A stretch of 64,000 bases of DNA from Osedax fenrisi (Eukaryota; Annelida; Polychaeta; Sabellida; Siboglinidae). A program made the translations under genes and the position numbers. Below the pieces are notes generated by a model that saw only the letters and a list, made by a program, of their open reading frames with translations, did no database searches and was not told where the DNA came from. Below are positions 42,501 to 55,590 of the stretch, piece by piece (the stretch's first letter is position 1; the number at the start of each line of letters is the position of its first letter). The stretch covers positions 7,536,964 to 7,600,963 of the forward strand of contig OZ025239.1 in assembly GCA_964019155.1 (NCBI GenBank), written 5' to 3'.

Positions 42501-43990
42501 TTATTTCGGGTTGTTGTTTCCCGGACAATACAAGTTCTCCAAACATCACGGTTCATCATAGCTATAGCTATGATGTATAGTATACTTTCATCTCGCTCGC
42601 CCATATACCAGTTTCGCGCTCCAGATTCCTGATGTAACGTTCTGGTGGCCTTCTACGTCTTCTAGTTCCATGAGTAGGTTCAAAAAGAACTAGATCCGAA
42701 ACAACTTCATCATCTCTACGTAGGCAATGTCCAGAAAACTTTAATAATCGACGTCTGATATTTGTAGATATTTTTTCTATAGCCCCATACATTACTTTGT
42801 TTGTAACTTTCTGAGACCAATGTACCAATACTATTTTTAATATCATTCGTATAATTCGAGTGTATAAGCCATCAAGTTGTTTGAGTAGTGTTGTTCTGAG
42901 GGTCCAAGTCTCACATCCGTATAGCAGAACCGATTCAAATGTGGTGTACATGAGCCTAGTTTTTAGTTTCCTACTAAGAGTTTATTTCCAGATATTCTTA
43001 ATTTGATGACATGTTCCATGCAAGCGCTTTTCTGATTTTTAAATCTTTTGCAATGCTGTCTATCCATGCTTCTAGGTACTTGAAGTCTTCAACCCTTTTC
43101 AGATTTGACCCATATATAGCTTTGATTTCAAACTGTTGATTAGTATTGTAACTCAAGTATTTCGTTTTACCTGTATTCATGCTTAGTCGTACTCGTTTTG
43201 CTGATTTTTCGACTCGAGTGAGCATCTATTGGGCTTCTTTGATACATTCACTTATAAGTATTAGTATACTAATGCAATATCATCTTATGAAGTCCATATC
43301 TGTAACAGTGATATGTAGTACTGCATTTTTCTGCTTTTTTATCTTAGTTAGACACCTAGTTTATCTTATATTCCTTGTAAAGCTGTTCTTATAGTTTAAT
43401 CGATAACTATGTCAAAAAGGTATGGAGCTAACGTATCTCCTTGTAATACACCATCTAGAATATTGAAAGTTTCCGTTTCTCCATCGGGTGTAATGACCTT
43501 AGCAGTAGTATCTTCATATATCATGCTAATAGCCGTCACCTACTCATTCGTTATCCCATAAGCTTTCGGTATCGTAAGCATTTTCCCTATATATATATAT
43601 ATATATAGTATCAAAGGCTTTCTTGTAGTCGATGAATATAAGGATTGCTTCTAGATTCTTAACTTTAACTACCTCAATTAGTCGTCTGAGTGTTAATATT
43701 TGATTGGTTATTGATTTGTCCTTAAATGACAATCTAGATGAAGCCTAATTATGTTCAGTATCATACGATTATAATTGTTCGCTACCAATGAACTAAGACT
43801 TGTACCACGATACTTACTACCTAGACTAAGATCTCCTTTCTTGAGTATTGGAATTGTATTCAAAATTGACCATTGTTTTGGCTTCATTTTATCTAATAGG
43901 CTTTGTTACAGAAGTAGAGGATACATTATAATGTAATCTATATTACATCGTGTTAATACTTCTGGCCGTATTTCATCAACACCGCAGCTG
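42500..43990 (-). mobile_element. RTE-type LINE relic
   Basis: Minus-strand fragments in order from 43.9 to 42.55 kb: KKGDLSLGSKYRGTSL, SITNQILTLRRLIE with AILIFIDYKKAFDTI (RT palm), RLSMNTGKTKYLSYN with NLKRVEDFKYLEAW, and LLYGCETWTL with NIRRRLLKFSGHCLR and RRRRRPPERYI. Order and motifs match the RTE clade. Several frameshifts and stops, and an (AT)n block at about 43590-43608, show it is dead. It lies 0.7 kb past the GPCR stop, in opposite orientation. Confidence 0.85.
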
Positions 43991-43999
43991 TTACCTTAT

Positions 44000-46860
44000 T
44001 TGATTACCTCTTTTGCCAACGTGTACTCATATATTTCAAAATCTCCACGCTATATCTTTAGATGTTATATAACTTGTATTATCATTTCATTTTCGTCTTC
44101 AATATTTGGTGATTTACCAAATAAACCATAAAAGTGTTTGTATCAAGTTTATAGAAAATCTTTTTGGTTATTTCTTTTTGAGTTGTTTTTCTACCAATGA
44201 TTTCATTTATTAATAGAATTATATTCATTATAGTGTCGGTATTTACAATGTTTAATGTATTTATTAAATTCCTATAAAACCGAAACTAAATATTATATTT
44301 TAATTATTTTGTTGTATTCAATCGAAACAAACCATTTATTAAGTATATTAAAATTATTAAATATTCAAGCAGTAAAGTGCAAGTTAATTTTTATGTTTTT
44401 TGTTAATATTTATATTTTTTATGAAAAAAAATATACAAGTAGGCTACATATATATTTTTGTTGGAAAATGTTTCCAATATATAAACTACTTATTCTTTAT
44501 TAGACTTTATATATTTATAATTCGTATATATAACATTTTCCTCAAAAATTATTTGTTATTGAGAAACGATAGGATGTCGGTATTTTTCGCCTGTCGGTAT
44601 TGATAAACTTTCCCCTACTAATCTTTGATTACCAAATAATTTAACTAAATATCATATTATATACAACAAATTTGTTTGAAATATATAGTAAAGGTACTAA
44701 TATTTATTAAATTAAATTTAATTACAAAATGTCTCGTATTTTATAGTACTATAAATATGTCTTACAGGTTAGTTAATAAGAATTATAGAATATAACTATA
44801 AACATATTATATCATTAACAAGACGCGAGACATTAACGGGTGTCCATTTCGCCCCATTTCATGCATCGAGAGCCAACTAAATAATATTATTACAATTAAA
44901 ATATAGCAGGCATATATAAAATTCATTATATTTGTTATATACTTTTTTTTAAATTATAATTATCTAAATATATTCAACTTATATTTGTTATATAATGTTT
45001 ATAATTGTATAGTCACCATGTTTTAGTAAGCTCACTAACATTAAAATAACAAACATAATATATAATTATGGGAACACCCCCATAGTAATCTTGATGTAAT
45101 ATCAATATAAAACTATATAAAGTAGGGCAACTATCAAGGGCTTGAGGTTAGTGCATTTACTATAGCTACATTATAATAATATTGAATTATGATTTTAATA
45201 AAGTAGTTAAATGTATTATAAAATAAAATATACCTTTATAATCTTACGTAGATAAATTATAAATAATTAGTCAAATATATAAATTAAACACAATTTGTTA
45301 TTCAAATCGTTTATGATTATAGGGGGAGTAATGTGTTTTCAAATACCATTATAATATTATCTATTAATCTATTAATCTAATATTTATCTATTAATTAATT
45401 ACACACAAAATTTAGATGGTTTGTGCTAACCCCAATAGGGCTAACCCTTTATTTTGCAACGTGTCCCATTCTCCCCCTATGTAGTATATCAAAGACAAAG
45501 AGTTGAGTTGAATTGTTATGGAGTAGTCCTATATACGTTTCCAGTGTATGTTTGATGCCGAATAATAGGAAATACTATATCCATGAACCCTTTTCCTATA
45601 AAGGTATATATTGCGAAATTCCTACCTATAGGCAGTTACCTACGGTTACATACCGGTTTGGAACTGTGGCACCCGTAATCTCTACCCCTTACCCGTTAGC
45701 ATCGATAGCTTCTCTTTAGTAGAGGTCGTCATCAATAGTTTAGAGGGTATACCCTTTGCGGAAAGGGGACTATTTTATATAAGATGGAATTGTTTATATA
45801 TTATGTATATGTTCGGATATAAAAATATATTTTTGAATCTGGTGGATTTAATAAGGGATTTGTTGAAGATGGGAATACTAAGGACAATGAAACTATATCA
45901 TGGATACACATATGTTTAATTAAATAGTGTATATACACCACATATGTGGTATTAGGTGATGAGCTGAATAACTAGTAGATGTTTTTTAGTGATTTACATG
46001 TCAGGATACATATAGAGGGGGCTGCTACTGACACAGTATTAGGTTAGGTATTCTGAGGTGGTTGATTCATAATTGTAGTTGAGAATAAATTAAAATGGTG
46101 AGTTTATTCTTGACAAGATCATTGATTAACGCAGGTAATACATAGGGTGATCAATCTAGTAAGGGTCTTTTGATATTACATTCTAGTAACTTGGCTGATA
46201 ACACTGGTATGCATTTGAATTTTGTTTGTTTGTTATCAAGAGTTTCTTAATTGATTATAAACTACTTTTTGACACTGAATTAAAATATGAAAACCGTTTT
46301 GCTCAATCAGCTCTAGTTTTTATTCAACTTTTAATTTTTTCAACAAATATGAGAAATATTTCAAATAAATTATCAAGAAAAATATATTCAGGTGATATAT
46401 ATAATTTATTAGGAATATAAAATAACAATAATAAGTATTAATATTAGAGAATATTATTTAAATACTATATAAATGACTGTTTGATAGATTTTTCTTCTGT
46501 TTTGCATTAATATCGTCTATTTTTAAACACACATATAACACTGGTCGAATGTGAAAATAAATTAACTGAAGTCTAGGTTTTGTTAACTGATTCTAGACTA
46601 GTTTATCTTACTGATTTCAAATATGTAAATAATTTGTTCAGATCAGATCACATTTTTTTTATATTTAACTTTGAAAATTTATTTTAATATCACAAATATA
46701 GGAAAAATAAAGAAAATTAACATAAATATAATGAATTTATTAAAATATTATTTGATATATTTCGATATACAATGATTCACAATAATAACCTACATAGTTA
46801 ATAATATAATAATCACTGATTAAAATATATTTCAATAATGTTGTCCTTTTTAATTATTTG
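44000..46860. other. Intergenic, AT-rich, no gene recognised
   Basis: Several short open frames exist (for example about 44255-44503, 45513-45719 and 46226-46420) but none has a recognisable domain or splice context. Confidence 0.5.
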
Positions 46861-46869
46861 ATACCTCTT

Positions 46870-47335
46870 TTTAAACTCCAACAGTGATTATCTAGGATGT
46901 TAATAGTTACGTTTCGTTGGTATCTATCTTCCATTATCAGAATATCCTGATTAAAACATTCTCTTTTTTATTCACTATAATCAACACAGTTATCAGGAAA
47001 ATAGTCTAGATGTACACTGATAAAATGTATCTTTATTAACATACGAGATCGGATATATATAAAATATAAAAGCAAATCTTCCAAAATATTTACATATTCT
47101 TTATATCTATAATTGTCGAGAACATATTTAATAATTGACGCTAATGATAATTATCATGATTATAATCAGCTATTAATTCAATATCTCTCTTACATAAATC
47201 AAAATTAGTATTTCTAATTTAAAATGCTATTCTTAATTTAGTTTCAATAATATGTGGAAATCTTTGTTATAAATGAATAAAATCAAGTCCCTCCTTATCC
47301 CCATCCTTATCCAATAATTTTACAAAATTCTTTAT
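46870..47335 (-). pseudogene. Degraded transposon-related protein fragment
   Basis: Minus-strand reading, with stops, gives IIKYVLDNYRYKEYVNILED, then IKIHFISVHLDYFPDN, then CFNQDILIMEDRYQR and NHCWSLKR. From memory this follows the conserved series HxHLDFFP, GERFHQDI, MExRYQG and DYCWxLKRD of a widespread invertebrate transposon-linked predicted protein. The biochemical role is unknown to me. Confidence 0.55.
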
Positions 47336-47339
47336 TAAT

Positions 47340-48190
47340 ATAAATTTAATATAAATGGAGGTAATATGATATAATTAATGGATATATAACATGCCTGGAT
47401 TAATAAGCGATTGTAAATTATAATTGTATGAACCAGGTTAAAATAAATAAAGAAATGTTATTTGAATGACAAATCACGTTTTGATTAAGAAATAATGAGT
47501 TATTAATAAGAAAACGGGTAGAATCACAATAACTATTAAATGATATCCAATTCTCAGACGATTTAGATAATCTTTGTTTAGTGAAAATGAACAATTTAGA
47601 ATTTAAATGAAGCGTGATTGGCTTAGATGATTAGCAACGATTAGCATAGGCACGACTATCTCACTACAATAGAGAGGATATATATATTATGTGTATAATT
47701 CTTGTCGTCCCAAAAGTATCGATATAACCTATAAGTCTCGATATATATTACAATTATGGTCATTGTATATTAATGAATCAAGTAAATATACATGTTGACA
47801 CATCTTCCAGTCAACTGTAGCGAATATCCCAGGAGAAGAAATACAATAGTATTACCATTATAGAGCAATGCAGATTATCAATTTTATGTGATTTGTATAT
47901 GAATGGCCCCTATTATTATGTTTCATAGGATATGCCCATTAATTCAACTATTCCATTTACATTATGGCAATATATTAATGAACGTCTCTATATACCGATA
48001 TCATATAACGAATGATAAATTCACTATAACAAAAAGTTGACATCCTACATCGAGTTATTACAGATATATGTTAAGATACATGATCTCAAATTATATATTC
48101 ATATTACACGATGTAATGGGTTTGGCGAGTTAATTTTATATAAAATGAATAAGATTAACGCCGAAATTATCTCGAAAATCTCAGAAAACA
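47340..48190. other. Intergenic, no gene seen
   Basis: AT-rich unique sequence; no motif or repeat recognised. Confidence 0.5.
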
Positions 48191-48193
48191 TCG

Positions 48194-48466
48194 ACTGATC
48201 TGAGAGTGGTCTGAGAGTGGTCCTGAGAATAATATGAGAGTGGTCTGAGAGTGATCTGAGAGTGGTCTGAGAGTGATCTGAGAGTAATCTGAGAGTAATC
48301 TGAGAGTGATCTGAGAGTGGTCTGAGAGTGGTCTGAGAGTGGTCTGAGAGTGGTCTGATAGTGGTCTGAGAGTGGTCTTAGAGTGGTCTGAGAGTGGTCT
48401 GAGAGTGATCTGAGAGTGGTCCTGAGAGTAATCTGAGAGTGATCTGAGAATGTTCTGAGAATTGTC
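48194..48466. repeat. 11-bp minisatellite (CTGAGAGTGGT)n
   Basis: About 24 units alternating CTGAGAGTGGT, CTGAGAGTGAT and CTGAGAGTAAT. It produces the spurious S-D-H-S-Q minus-strand frame. Confidence 0.93.
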
Positions 48467-48936
48467 CGGTATATAATTGTTGTAAAACTCAGAGACCATT
48501 AAATAACGGGACATTATTTGTAATGTATTTGTATTAGACCTAAATCACGGAACATCTCGATTTGAGTTAAATGATCAGGTTATACGTCACTATATTATAG
48601 TGTGATTGTATAGATTACTATATAGTGTATAATGTAGGTACTATATAGGATATAGTATATTATGTACTATATAGTATATAATGTAGGTACCTACTTTATC
48701 AATATAATATATAGAGGAATGCACCATAAAACCGGGTTAGGTTTTCAATTGGATTTTTTAAATAGCTCGTATTGATTTCGTTATTATTTTTATCGACTTT
48801 TTACAAGGTACGAATATATTCATAATTCATAATAAATTCAAAACTTTTATTTATAAGGTTATTTACCGAGTTACAAGATTTCATTATTATAGAAATAAAC
48901 ACTATAATGTATTATACCTACCATAATGGTTCTACC

Positions 48937-49036
48937 AATATAATAATAATAGTATTATAATAATAATAGTATTATAATAATAATAGTATTATAATAATAA
49001 TAATAGTATTATAATATTAATAGTATTATAATAATA
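48937..49036. repeat. AT-only minisatellite with TAATAGTATTATAA units
   Basis: Five to six copies of about 15-18 bp, each TAATAATAGTATTATAA, with length variation. Confidence 0.8.
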
Positions 49037-49413
49037 AATAAGCAAGTAGCGAATATTAAATATCATATTTAAATACAATGTTCATAATAAATAAATTATA
49101 ATAATACATAATACATTGAATCCATTGAAGGTAGTATAATACGGCATGGGGCTCCATTGCAAACCTTGTAAATATATAAGTAATAGCATTACATATATAT
49201 ATATATATATATATATATTAATTTAACTATTATGGGATATATGTATAATTATTAATGTATAAATTCGTTTTGAATTGCGATTTTATTCAAAATTCTTATT
49301 AATTATTTAGTTGCTTCGTTGAATTATTGAAATTGAAATAAGTAATTTGTTCAATAACAAACGTTATATAATAATGGAAGCCGACAATTAAATATTACGT
49401 CATTCTCCAGAGT

Positions 49414-49526
49414 CTACGTATACCGCCAAGAGTGTTTCGTTAGACTTCTGTAGAACACGTCCACTATCTCTATGACGGTGATCACACTGCCACCTATGAA
49501 CAAGCCCATCGAACCTCCGATATCAC
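49414..49526 (-). CDS. DEG/ENaC channel, last exon (H): TM2 and C-terminus
   Basis: 113 nt, entry phase 1, stop TAG at 49414-49416. Acceptor TACGTTATAG. It encodes DIGGSMGLFIGGSVITVIE then IVDVFYRSLTKHSWRYT. The GDIGGxMGLFIGxSxLTxxE signature with the G-x-S selectivity filter (here GGS) identifies the pore helix of an acid-sensing or epithelial-type sodium channel of the plasma membrane. The cytoplasmic tail is only about 12 residues. The split codon A+GT makes Ser in place of the usual Gly before DIGG. Confidence 0.93.
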
Positions 49527-49529
49527 CTA

Positions 49530-50262
49530 TAACGTAGATGTTGATGTCGTTTAGAGGTTAATAATAGTTTAATGTGATAACAGCGTATAGAGAACGTATA
49601 GAGGGTAATAGTTCAAATATTTGGTGACTATGTCTAATTTATACATTTATAAATCAATAATCTATAAATAATCAATATAAAAATATGAATAAATTAATGT
49701 ATAGAAAATACATTAGTTACATTAATATGTAGTATAATAATATGTTTTTATTTGTTGATTTCTATTTGACAATTGAATATACACGTATACGATTACATTG
49801 GATACTACATATTACATATATAATTAAATGTAAACACTACTTAATTATAACAATAATAATTATAAGTTGATACTTTGAAATCATTAGTTTAAAATATACT
49901 TATATAGAGATTGCGTAAATGTATATATATAATGTAATAACTAATGTATAACTTTTTAATTAGAATTGATAACAGGATTTCAAATTTTTAATACAATTTT
50001 AGTAAGGTATAAATTATGAAAATAGAAGTTTAAAATTACTAAAATTACTATATTCTAATAATTAATAATAAGAATTAAATATGTTAGATATTTAATATAA
50101 ATATATATATCATATAGAAGTTAACAGTAATTATTATAAACCATATTATGTTTAATATCTAATAATATAATAATATATTAATAATTATTGAATTATAATG
50201 ATATTCTATTGGTTGATTTATTTAAGACGTATACTATTATAATTAATTATAATACCACTAAC
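49530..50262. other. Channel-gene intron, no gene seen
   Basis: AT-rich intron between the last two DEG/ENaC exons. Confidence 0.7.
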
Positions 50263-50354
50263 TTAACAAAGAGGTTATGGAATATGACTTCCTTTGTTCG
50301 GTTTCTTCGTACGTTAATTGTTTCATGAAGATATTCATTGTTATGAAATTATTG
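50263..50354 (-). CDS. DEG/ENaC channel exon G: pre-TM2 segment
   Basis: 92 nt, entry phase 2, exit phase 1. The acceptor is TTTATTTAAATAG after a T-rich tract; the donor is GTTAGT. It encodes NNFITMNIFMKQLTYEETEQ followed by RKSYSITSLL, closely following the ASIC region LDIFFEALNYETIEQ-AYEIAGLL that leads into the pore. In-phase joining to exon H restores the continuous ASIC-like stretch, so the pair is certain as a channel gene fragment. Confidence 0.9.
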
Positions 50355-50739
50355 CTATTTAAATAAAAAGATTTTAATCATTGAAATTATTTTTTTTTAA
50401 TAATATCAACAATACTATAGATTATTAATAATATGTTTAACTTAAAAACTATATTTTAATCTAATTTATATAAATATCTTAAAAATAGTTATTATTATTA
50501 TTACAATTATCGGAATTATATATTTAGTTTAAAAATATTTATAAATTGTTTATTAATAAAAGTATGATTACGATAATGATTAATTAATATTTTATTGCAA
50601 TACATTATCCCAGTCAATTTTGGTGTTTTTTGTCCATGTTTTAACACGTGTAAAAACCCGACGTTTTACACGATTTGTGACATTTTACACGATAGAAATT
50701 TAAAACATTATTATAAGTTAATATAGCGTAGACACGCCC

Positions 50740-51202
50740 ACTATATTATACTAAACAAGGCACTCTTTACTTATCTATCAAACTTAACGCATTATAACTA
50801 TTACTATAACTATTACTAACTGACTACTTGCGGAACGGAGTCCACTCCCAGAAGATATACTGACATACAAGGTTCTATATACATATAGAACAGTAGGTAT
50901 ACTGGTCATATTATATTGTAATTTTATATTGTATCTTTGTTATTACTTTTAAATTTGTATTATTTTCGTATGTGATTAACCTTTTATTTAACCTTTTATC
51001 TAATCATTTCATTGTTTTTTTTATATTACTATGATTTTATTATTATGTTTATCATTATTTCTATTTTATTATTTTATTTGAATGGAAATGATGATATGAC
51101 ATTGCACATACTGTTAGGATGTTTCGAATCATTAAAGCTTATCGATTTCATTTATCCTCCTTAGAATAGTCTATAAACTAAATTAATTCATTCATATAGA
51201 TG
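50740..51202 (+). mobile_element. Dispersed repeat, probable LINE 3' end (copy 2)
   Basis: The 3' part (about 51065-51202) matches 10920-11058 through GATGATATGACATTGCACAT, TTTCATTTATCCTCCTTAGA and AATTAATTCATTCATAT. The upstream part reads TDYLRNGVHSQKIY before a stop, possibly the C-terminus of ORF2. It lies in the channel-gene intron, antisense to the gene. Confidence 0.55.
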
Positions 51203-51525
51203 TTAATCTTCATTTAGATATACAAATTTGTTTAAATTTGTTTTATAAAAAAAAATGTTATATAAATATTAAATCCGGGTCTTAATTGGACAAATGTCCG
51301 TGTATTATACCGACATAAATCACTATATATATATAGTATATATACAAATAAATAATATAGTTTAATTTAACATAGGTTGTAGAATATTATTAATTCTACT
51401 CCTTATTATAGAGTATTTAAATACATAAAATATAATAAAATACAAAATATTAAAAAAATGTGTTTATATATAGGTCGTGTAAATCACAGACTAAATGTCT
51501 TTGTTTTACATATACTAAATATTAG

Positions 51526-51672
51526 TGTATAACACTGACAAAATGTCCGTATATTACACTGACAAAATGTCCGTGTATTAGAGTGACAAACTATCAGTGT
51601 AATACACTGGTTATTTCGTAGCCACATGACTGTGTAATACACGGACATTTTGTCAGTGTAATACATACGTTT
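51526..51672. repeat. Foldback with ACTGACAAAATGTCCGTGTA arms
   Basis: Left side: two tandem copies of CACTGACAAAATGTCCGT; right side: the inverse GTGTAATACACGGACATTTT. A third related piece lies near 51290. This could be a small MITE or a hairpin locus. Confidence 0.7.
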
Positions 51673-51754
51673 TCTTACACAAACATTTACTGGATGAGAA
51701 TTAGGGTAGTAGGTATATATAAATATAAATTATCTTAATATATTATATTCTAAC

Positions 51755-51918
51755 TTGTAAAATTGGGGATCAATAACTGTGCTACTTTTGAAAATTTTCA
51801 AACTGTCTACAAATTCTAAATAAGATCTTTGAAATTCCAACGGTTTCTTCCCAACCAGTTTCACAAAGTCATTATCTGACGCAACCTGTCGAAATTCTTC
51901 CATCATTCGGTTATAACC
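51755..51918 (-). CDS. Putative exon F of the minus-strand gene
   Basis: 164 nt, entry phase 0, exit phase 2. Acceptor CATAATACAG, donor GTTAGA. It encodes GYNRMMEEFRQVASDNDFVK, GKKPLEFQRSYLEFVDSLKI and FKSSTVIDPQFY. No family recognised. It joins exon G in phase (AA+C gives Asn), which would put it just before the DEG/ENaC pre-TM2 region, but it has no cysteines, unlike the usual ectodomain. Confidence 0.65.
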
Positions 51919-51939
51919 CTGTATTATGATATATATATA

Positions 51940-51941
51940 TA

Positions 51942-51992
<51 letters not shown>

Positions 51993-52049
51993 GTGATAGG
52001 ACAATCATCATACAATTACATTTTAGTTTTAATGGATTTAGATGTTAAA

Positions 52050-52080
<31 letters not shown>

Positions 52081-54640
52081 AAATTAAAATTCTAATAGTA
52101 CAAAATAATTTATAAAAATATGTCATTATAGCATATTTTTATTATAAGTGAATAGGATTTATAATATGTATTATTTAATAATGTTAAGATATCTTTTTGA
52201 ATTATCATTGTTTTTTTTTAAATAATTAATAATAATTAACATTATAATAACAATTAATATTACAAATTGTGAATTATAATTACGAAAATAGAGGTGATAT
52301 ATATATATATATATATATTACCCATACTATTATAGTATTGTTGACATATTGTAGTTGAATTTATATAAGTTGATTCATGTACAATGTTATATATTCCATT
52401 TTATTAAAATATTATTCACATTATTTTATACGATAAATACTTAGATTATATATGTAGAGGTGAGTTCCGATATTTAAGACAAAAGGTCTTATCTAGCTGA
52501 AAAAAAACTCGTATTAATAATTATAAATATCATACTTATAAGTATAGTAACCTAAGAATGGGACAACGTTAGACCATGACAACATTTTGAAATTATTTCT
52601 ATAATTAAATTTATTTGAAAAAAATATGTTTAAAAGTACTTTTAAAATAATATAAAATGTAAAATAAAGTAATATAGATATCTATAAATATATATCTAAT
52701 ATCTATTTATTATATGAATAAATTATATGTTTATAGTATATTAACTATGATATTAATAAATAAAAAATAAAATTGTTTATTATTTTATAAGCATTTAAAT
52801 TAAACACATGAAAAAGATGAAAACTGAAAAATGTGTAGATACGAACTATTATTTATAAAAAATGTTTAGAAAAATGTATTTAAATTATATAAAATTACTA
52901 TTAATTATATAATGTAAGCCTCTTAATAGATAGATGAGAAACATGCCCAATACAACGTAGTAGTAGGTGAATGTTAATTATATAATTGTTACGAAACCAT
53001 AATAAGAATATATATGATAACATTACTTGTGGGAGGTTTACGTGAAGTTCAGGAATTAAGGATATTTAATGTTAGAATGTAAATATTGAAGACATATAAA
53101 TGTGGCTTACGTTGCATCTATAATAACCGTACTATGGCTACATTTAATGAGATACCACCACCTAAAGTCAACAGGAAAAATGGTGTTATGTTGACTTATT
53201 ATTATTAATGAAATTATGATTATAATCATATAAAACTATAGTTATTGACTTCATAATCGAATTCACAAGTATTTGAGTAATGTATTAACGAAAATAAATA
53301 ATTATATATTATGATCAATATTATTTCTTGTAAATAACACTCCACACAAATATTCGAGTAATGTATTAACGAAAATAAATAATTATATATTATGATCAAT
53401 ATAATTTCTTGTAAATAACACTCCACACTACAATATTCCGTTTAAAGAATTAAAATAACTTAATTATTTTTAGACTAATAGACTTTTTAAAAAACAAAAA
53501 AACCCTAATATTTTTACATTGAGTTCTCAGGTCAAGCGTATTACCTTAACTATAACAAACTGAAATATTGAAATAATAATTAATTAAAATTAACCCACAT
53601 AATATTTTAAAACTATATTTTCCAAACTCACAATATCAGATATATTTATCGTGGATATTTACCGAAGATACTTTATCTGAATTTTAAAAAAGTACAAATT
53701 GTTTTAAGTTAATTCGCACAAAAACATCTCAAAAATACGAAGTGTGAAATGGAATACCATACAACTATATTATTTTTTTAATTTACTAAAACATATTTTA
53801 ATATATAGTAGAAAAACTATTTGAATAAAACTAGAACGTAACCACCATTCTACTAATAATGGGAAAGATTCATATTTCTAAGGTAAATAATATAAAGGGT
53901 AAACAGAATTACGAAAAGATAAACAAATAAAATGATAATACCTAACGATGAAGGTGAGTTATACATGAATCAGTTAGATTACATTCATATAAATAGACTA
54001 TAGTCGTACGTCTACGTATACGGCCTCAGTGTTTACAGTAGATTATAACATTATAAGTTATAGGATTATGCAAATATGAAGATTAATCAGATATTGAACG
54101 TATTTGAGTGAAAGGATAGATAGATAGATAATATTATATTTAAAAATAATGCTGACTTGATCAAAACTTATCTACATTTCAGTGACTTGTGTTGTACCGT
54201 ACAACTTGTACGTTACTTATTTAAACGAATATAATCTAATGTAAAGTATGCTAACTACTATAACTATTTCAGTGTATCTGTGTTCTTAATCAAGCACACT
54301 GATTATGGACAGAGAAGGATGGAAAGCAATTGCAAGATCAGGTCGAGTGAGAACACGACTAAAGTAAGTAAGTAGTAAGTATATTGATTAATTCAGTCGT
54401 TGATTAATGATATGAGTGTTGTGTTTGTGTTTAGATATAATCTCGAGACTTTTATTACTGAATAATACTAACTAAGTATATATAAATATGTAACTATATT
54501 TATATATTATAAATTGAAACTAAGCATCCTAAAAATCTATATTTAGCATAATAATTATACTCAATAACTACAATTTATATAACTCAATAACTAGTATTTA
54601 TATCCTTAGGCAATAACTATTATAATGTATTTATATATAT
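51940..54640. other. Channel-gene intron: AT-rich, small repeats
   Basis: (AT)n at about 51961-51984 and 52051-52073, and an 81-bp direct duplication at 53271-53432. A 51-nt exon-like segment at 53111-53161 (minus, acceptor CTGTTGACTTTAG, donor GTAAGC) has good splice sites but does not fit the phase chain and is not called as coding. Confidence 0.5.
53271..53432. repeat. 81-bp tandem duplication, two copies
   Basis: Two adjacent copies starting ATTTGAGTAATGTATTAACG and ATTCGAGTAATGTATTAACG, nearly identical through CTTGTAAATAACACTCCACAC. The high identity implies a recent event. Confidence 0.92.
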
Positions 54641-54654
54641 ATATATATATATAC

Positions 54655-54801
54655 CTCACTATATAAATTTAGATAACGAAAATCTGTATTAGATATCCGT
54701 AATAATTCTTGGTTGTCTTTCTTGTATAATTCAGTAGGAGAAATGCCAAGCAGATGTGCAAACGATTCCGCATTCCTTACACTTATTGTCTTTGAGGACG
54801 T
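54655..54801 (-). CDS. Putative exon E of the minus-strand gene
   Basis: 147 nt, phase 0 on both sides. Acceptor GATCAG, donor GTATAT. It encodes TSSKTISVRNAESFAHLLGI, SPTELYKKDNQELLRISN and TDFRYLNLYSE. It looks helical and soluble; no family recognised. AESFAHLLGIxxxEL loosely recalls a myosin motor segment, but its neighbours do not support that. Confidence 0.62.
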
Positions 54802-55590
54802 CTGATCGAAAGTTCATAAGTTATTGATGAATTAATAATAATACATTAATTATCGCCTAGATAAATGAATATTTTATACATTATTTTGTGAATGTTAATT
54901 TTCTAAATAATTTTTTGTAAGTAATATAATATTATATTCTATCGTATTTAATTTTTTATGAAACAGTTGATTGTTTCTAATATAACATTCATGAAATATT
55001 AATTTAATATTTTACAATAAAGTAATTTTTAAATTATAATATAATATTCCTACGCATATATTAAATATTATATAAGTATATTAAATACTATTAATATATG
55101 TGTGCGAGTTCTACGCATTTCAGTTTTCAATTACATGTTAATAAATTGTGGCCGATTTATATTATTTATAAAAAAAATTATTTTCTTATATATATATATA
55201 TATATATATATGTATTCTTTATAATAATTATGTATTTACGCATTTCATCATCACTTATAAAATTAGAATTTAAATATATAACTTTTATCTCGTAAGTAGA
55301 TTTATACATATTTAGAATTAGTCAACGCTGAATAGATATAATGATAAAACCTCAAAAAAGATGGATTTATATAATAACTGAGTTAGATTAAATTATTATA
55401 TTATAATTACACTAAATATCCGAAGTGTTACAGCTGATGATAATATTCGAAGTTATATATGCAATAATAGAGAATAACGAGAAATAGAACATAATTAAAC
55501 GAAATGATCTACATATAGTCTATAGTATATAGCCATTCGGTCAGATATACCTATAGGTTAATATATCCTCCTATCTATGTTGAAACTAAC

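Noticed and set aside
48167..48514. 115-residue S-D-H-S-Q repeat frame
   Set aside because: Reverse reading of the 11-bp minisatellite.
53111..53161. 51-nt minus-strand segment with a strong acceptor and GTAAGC donor (WWYLIKCSHSTVIIDAT)
   Set aside because: Phase 2 on both sides does not fit between exons E and F and the peptide is too short to recognise; kept only as a note.
54655..54801. Exon E as part of a myosin motor
   Set aside because: Only a short LLGI-x-x-x-E-L resemblance; the flanking exons lack any myosin motif.
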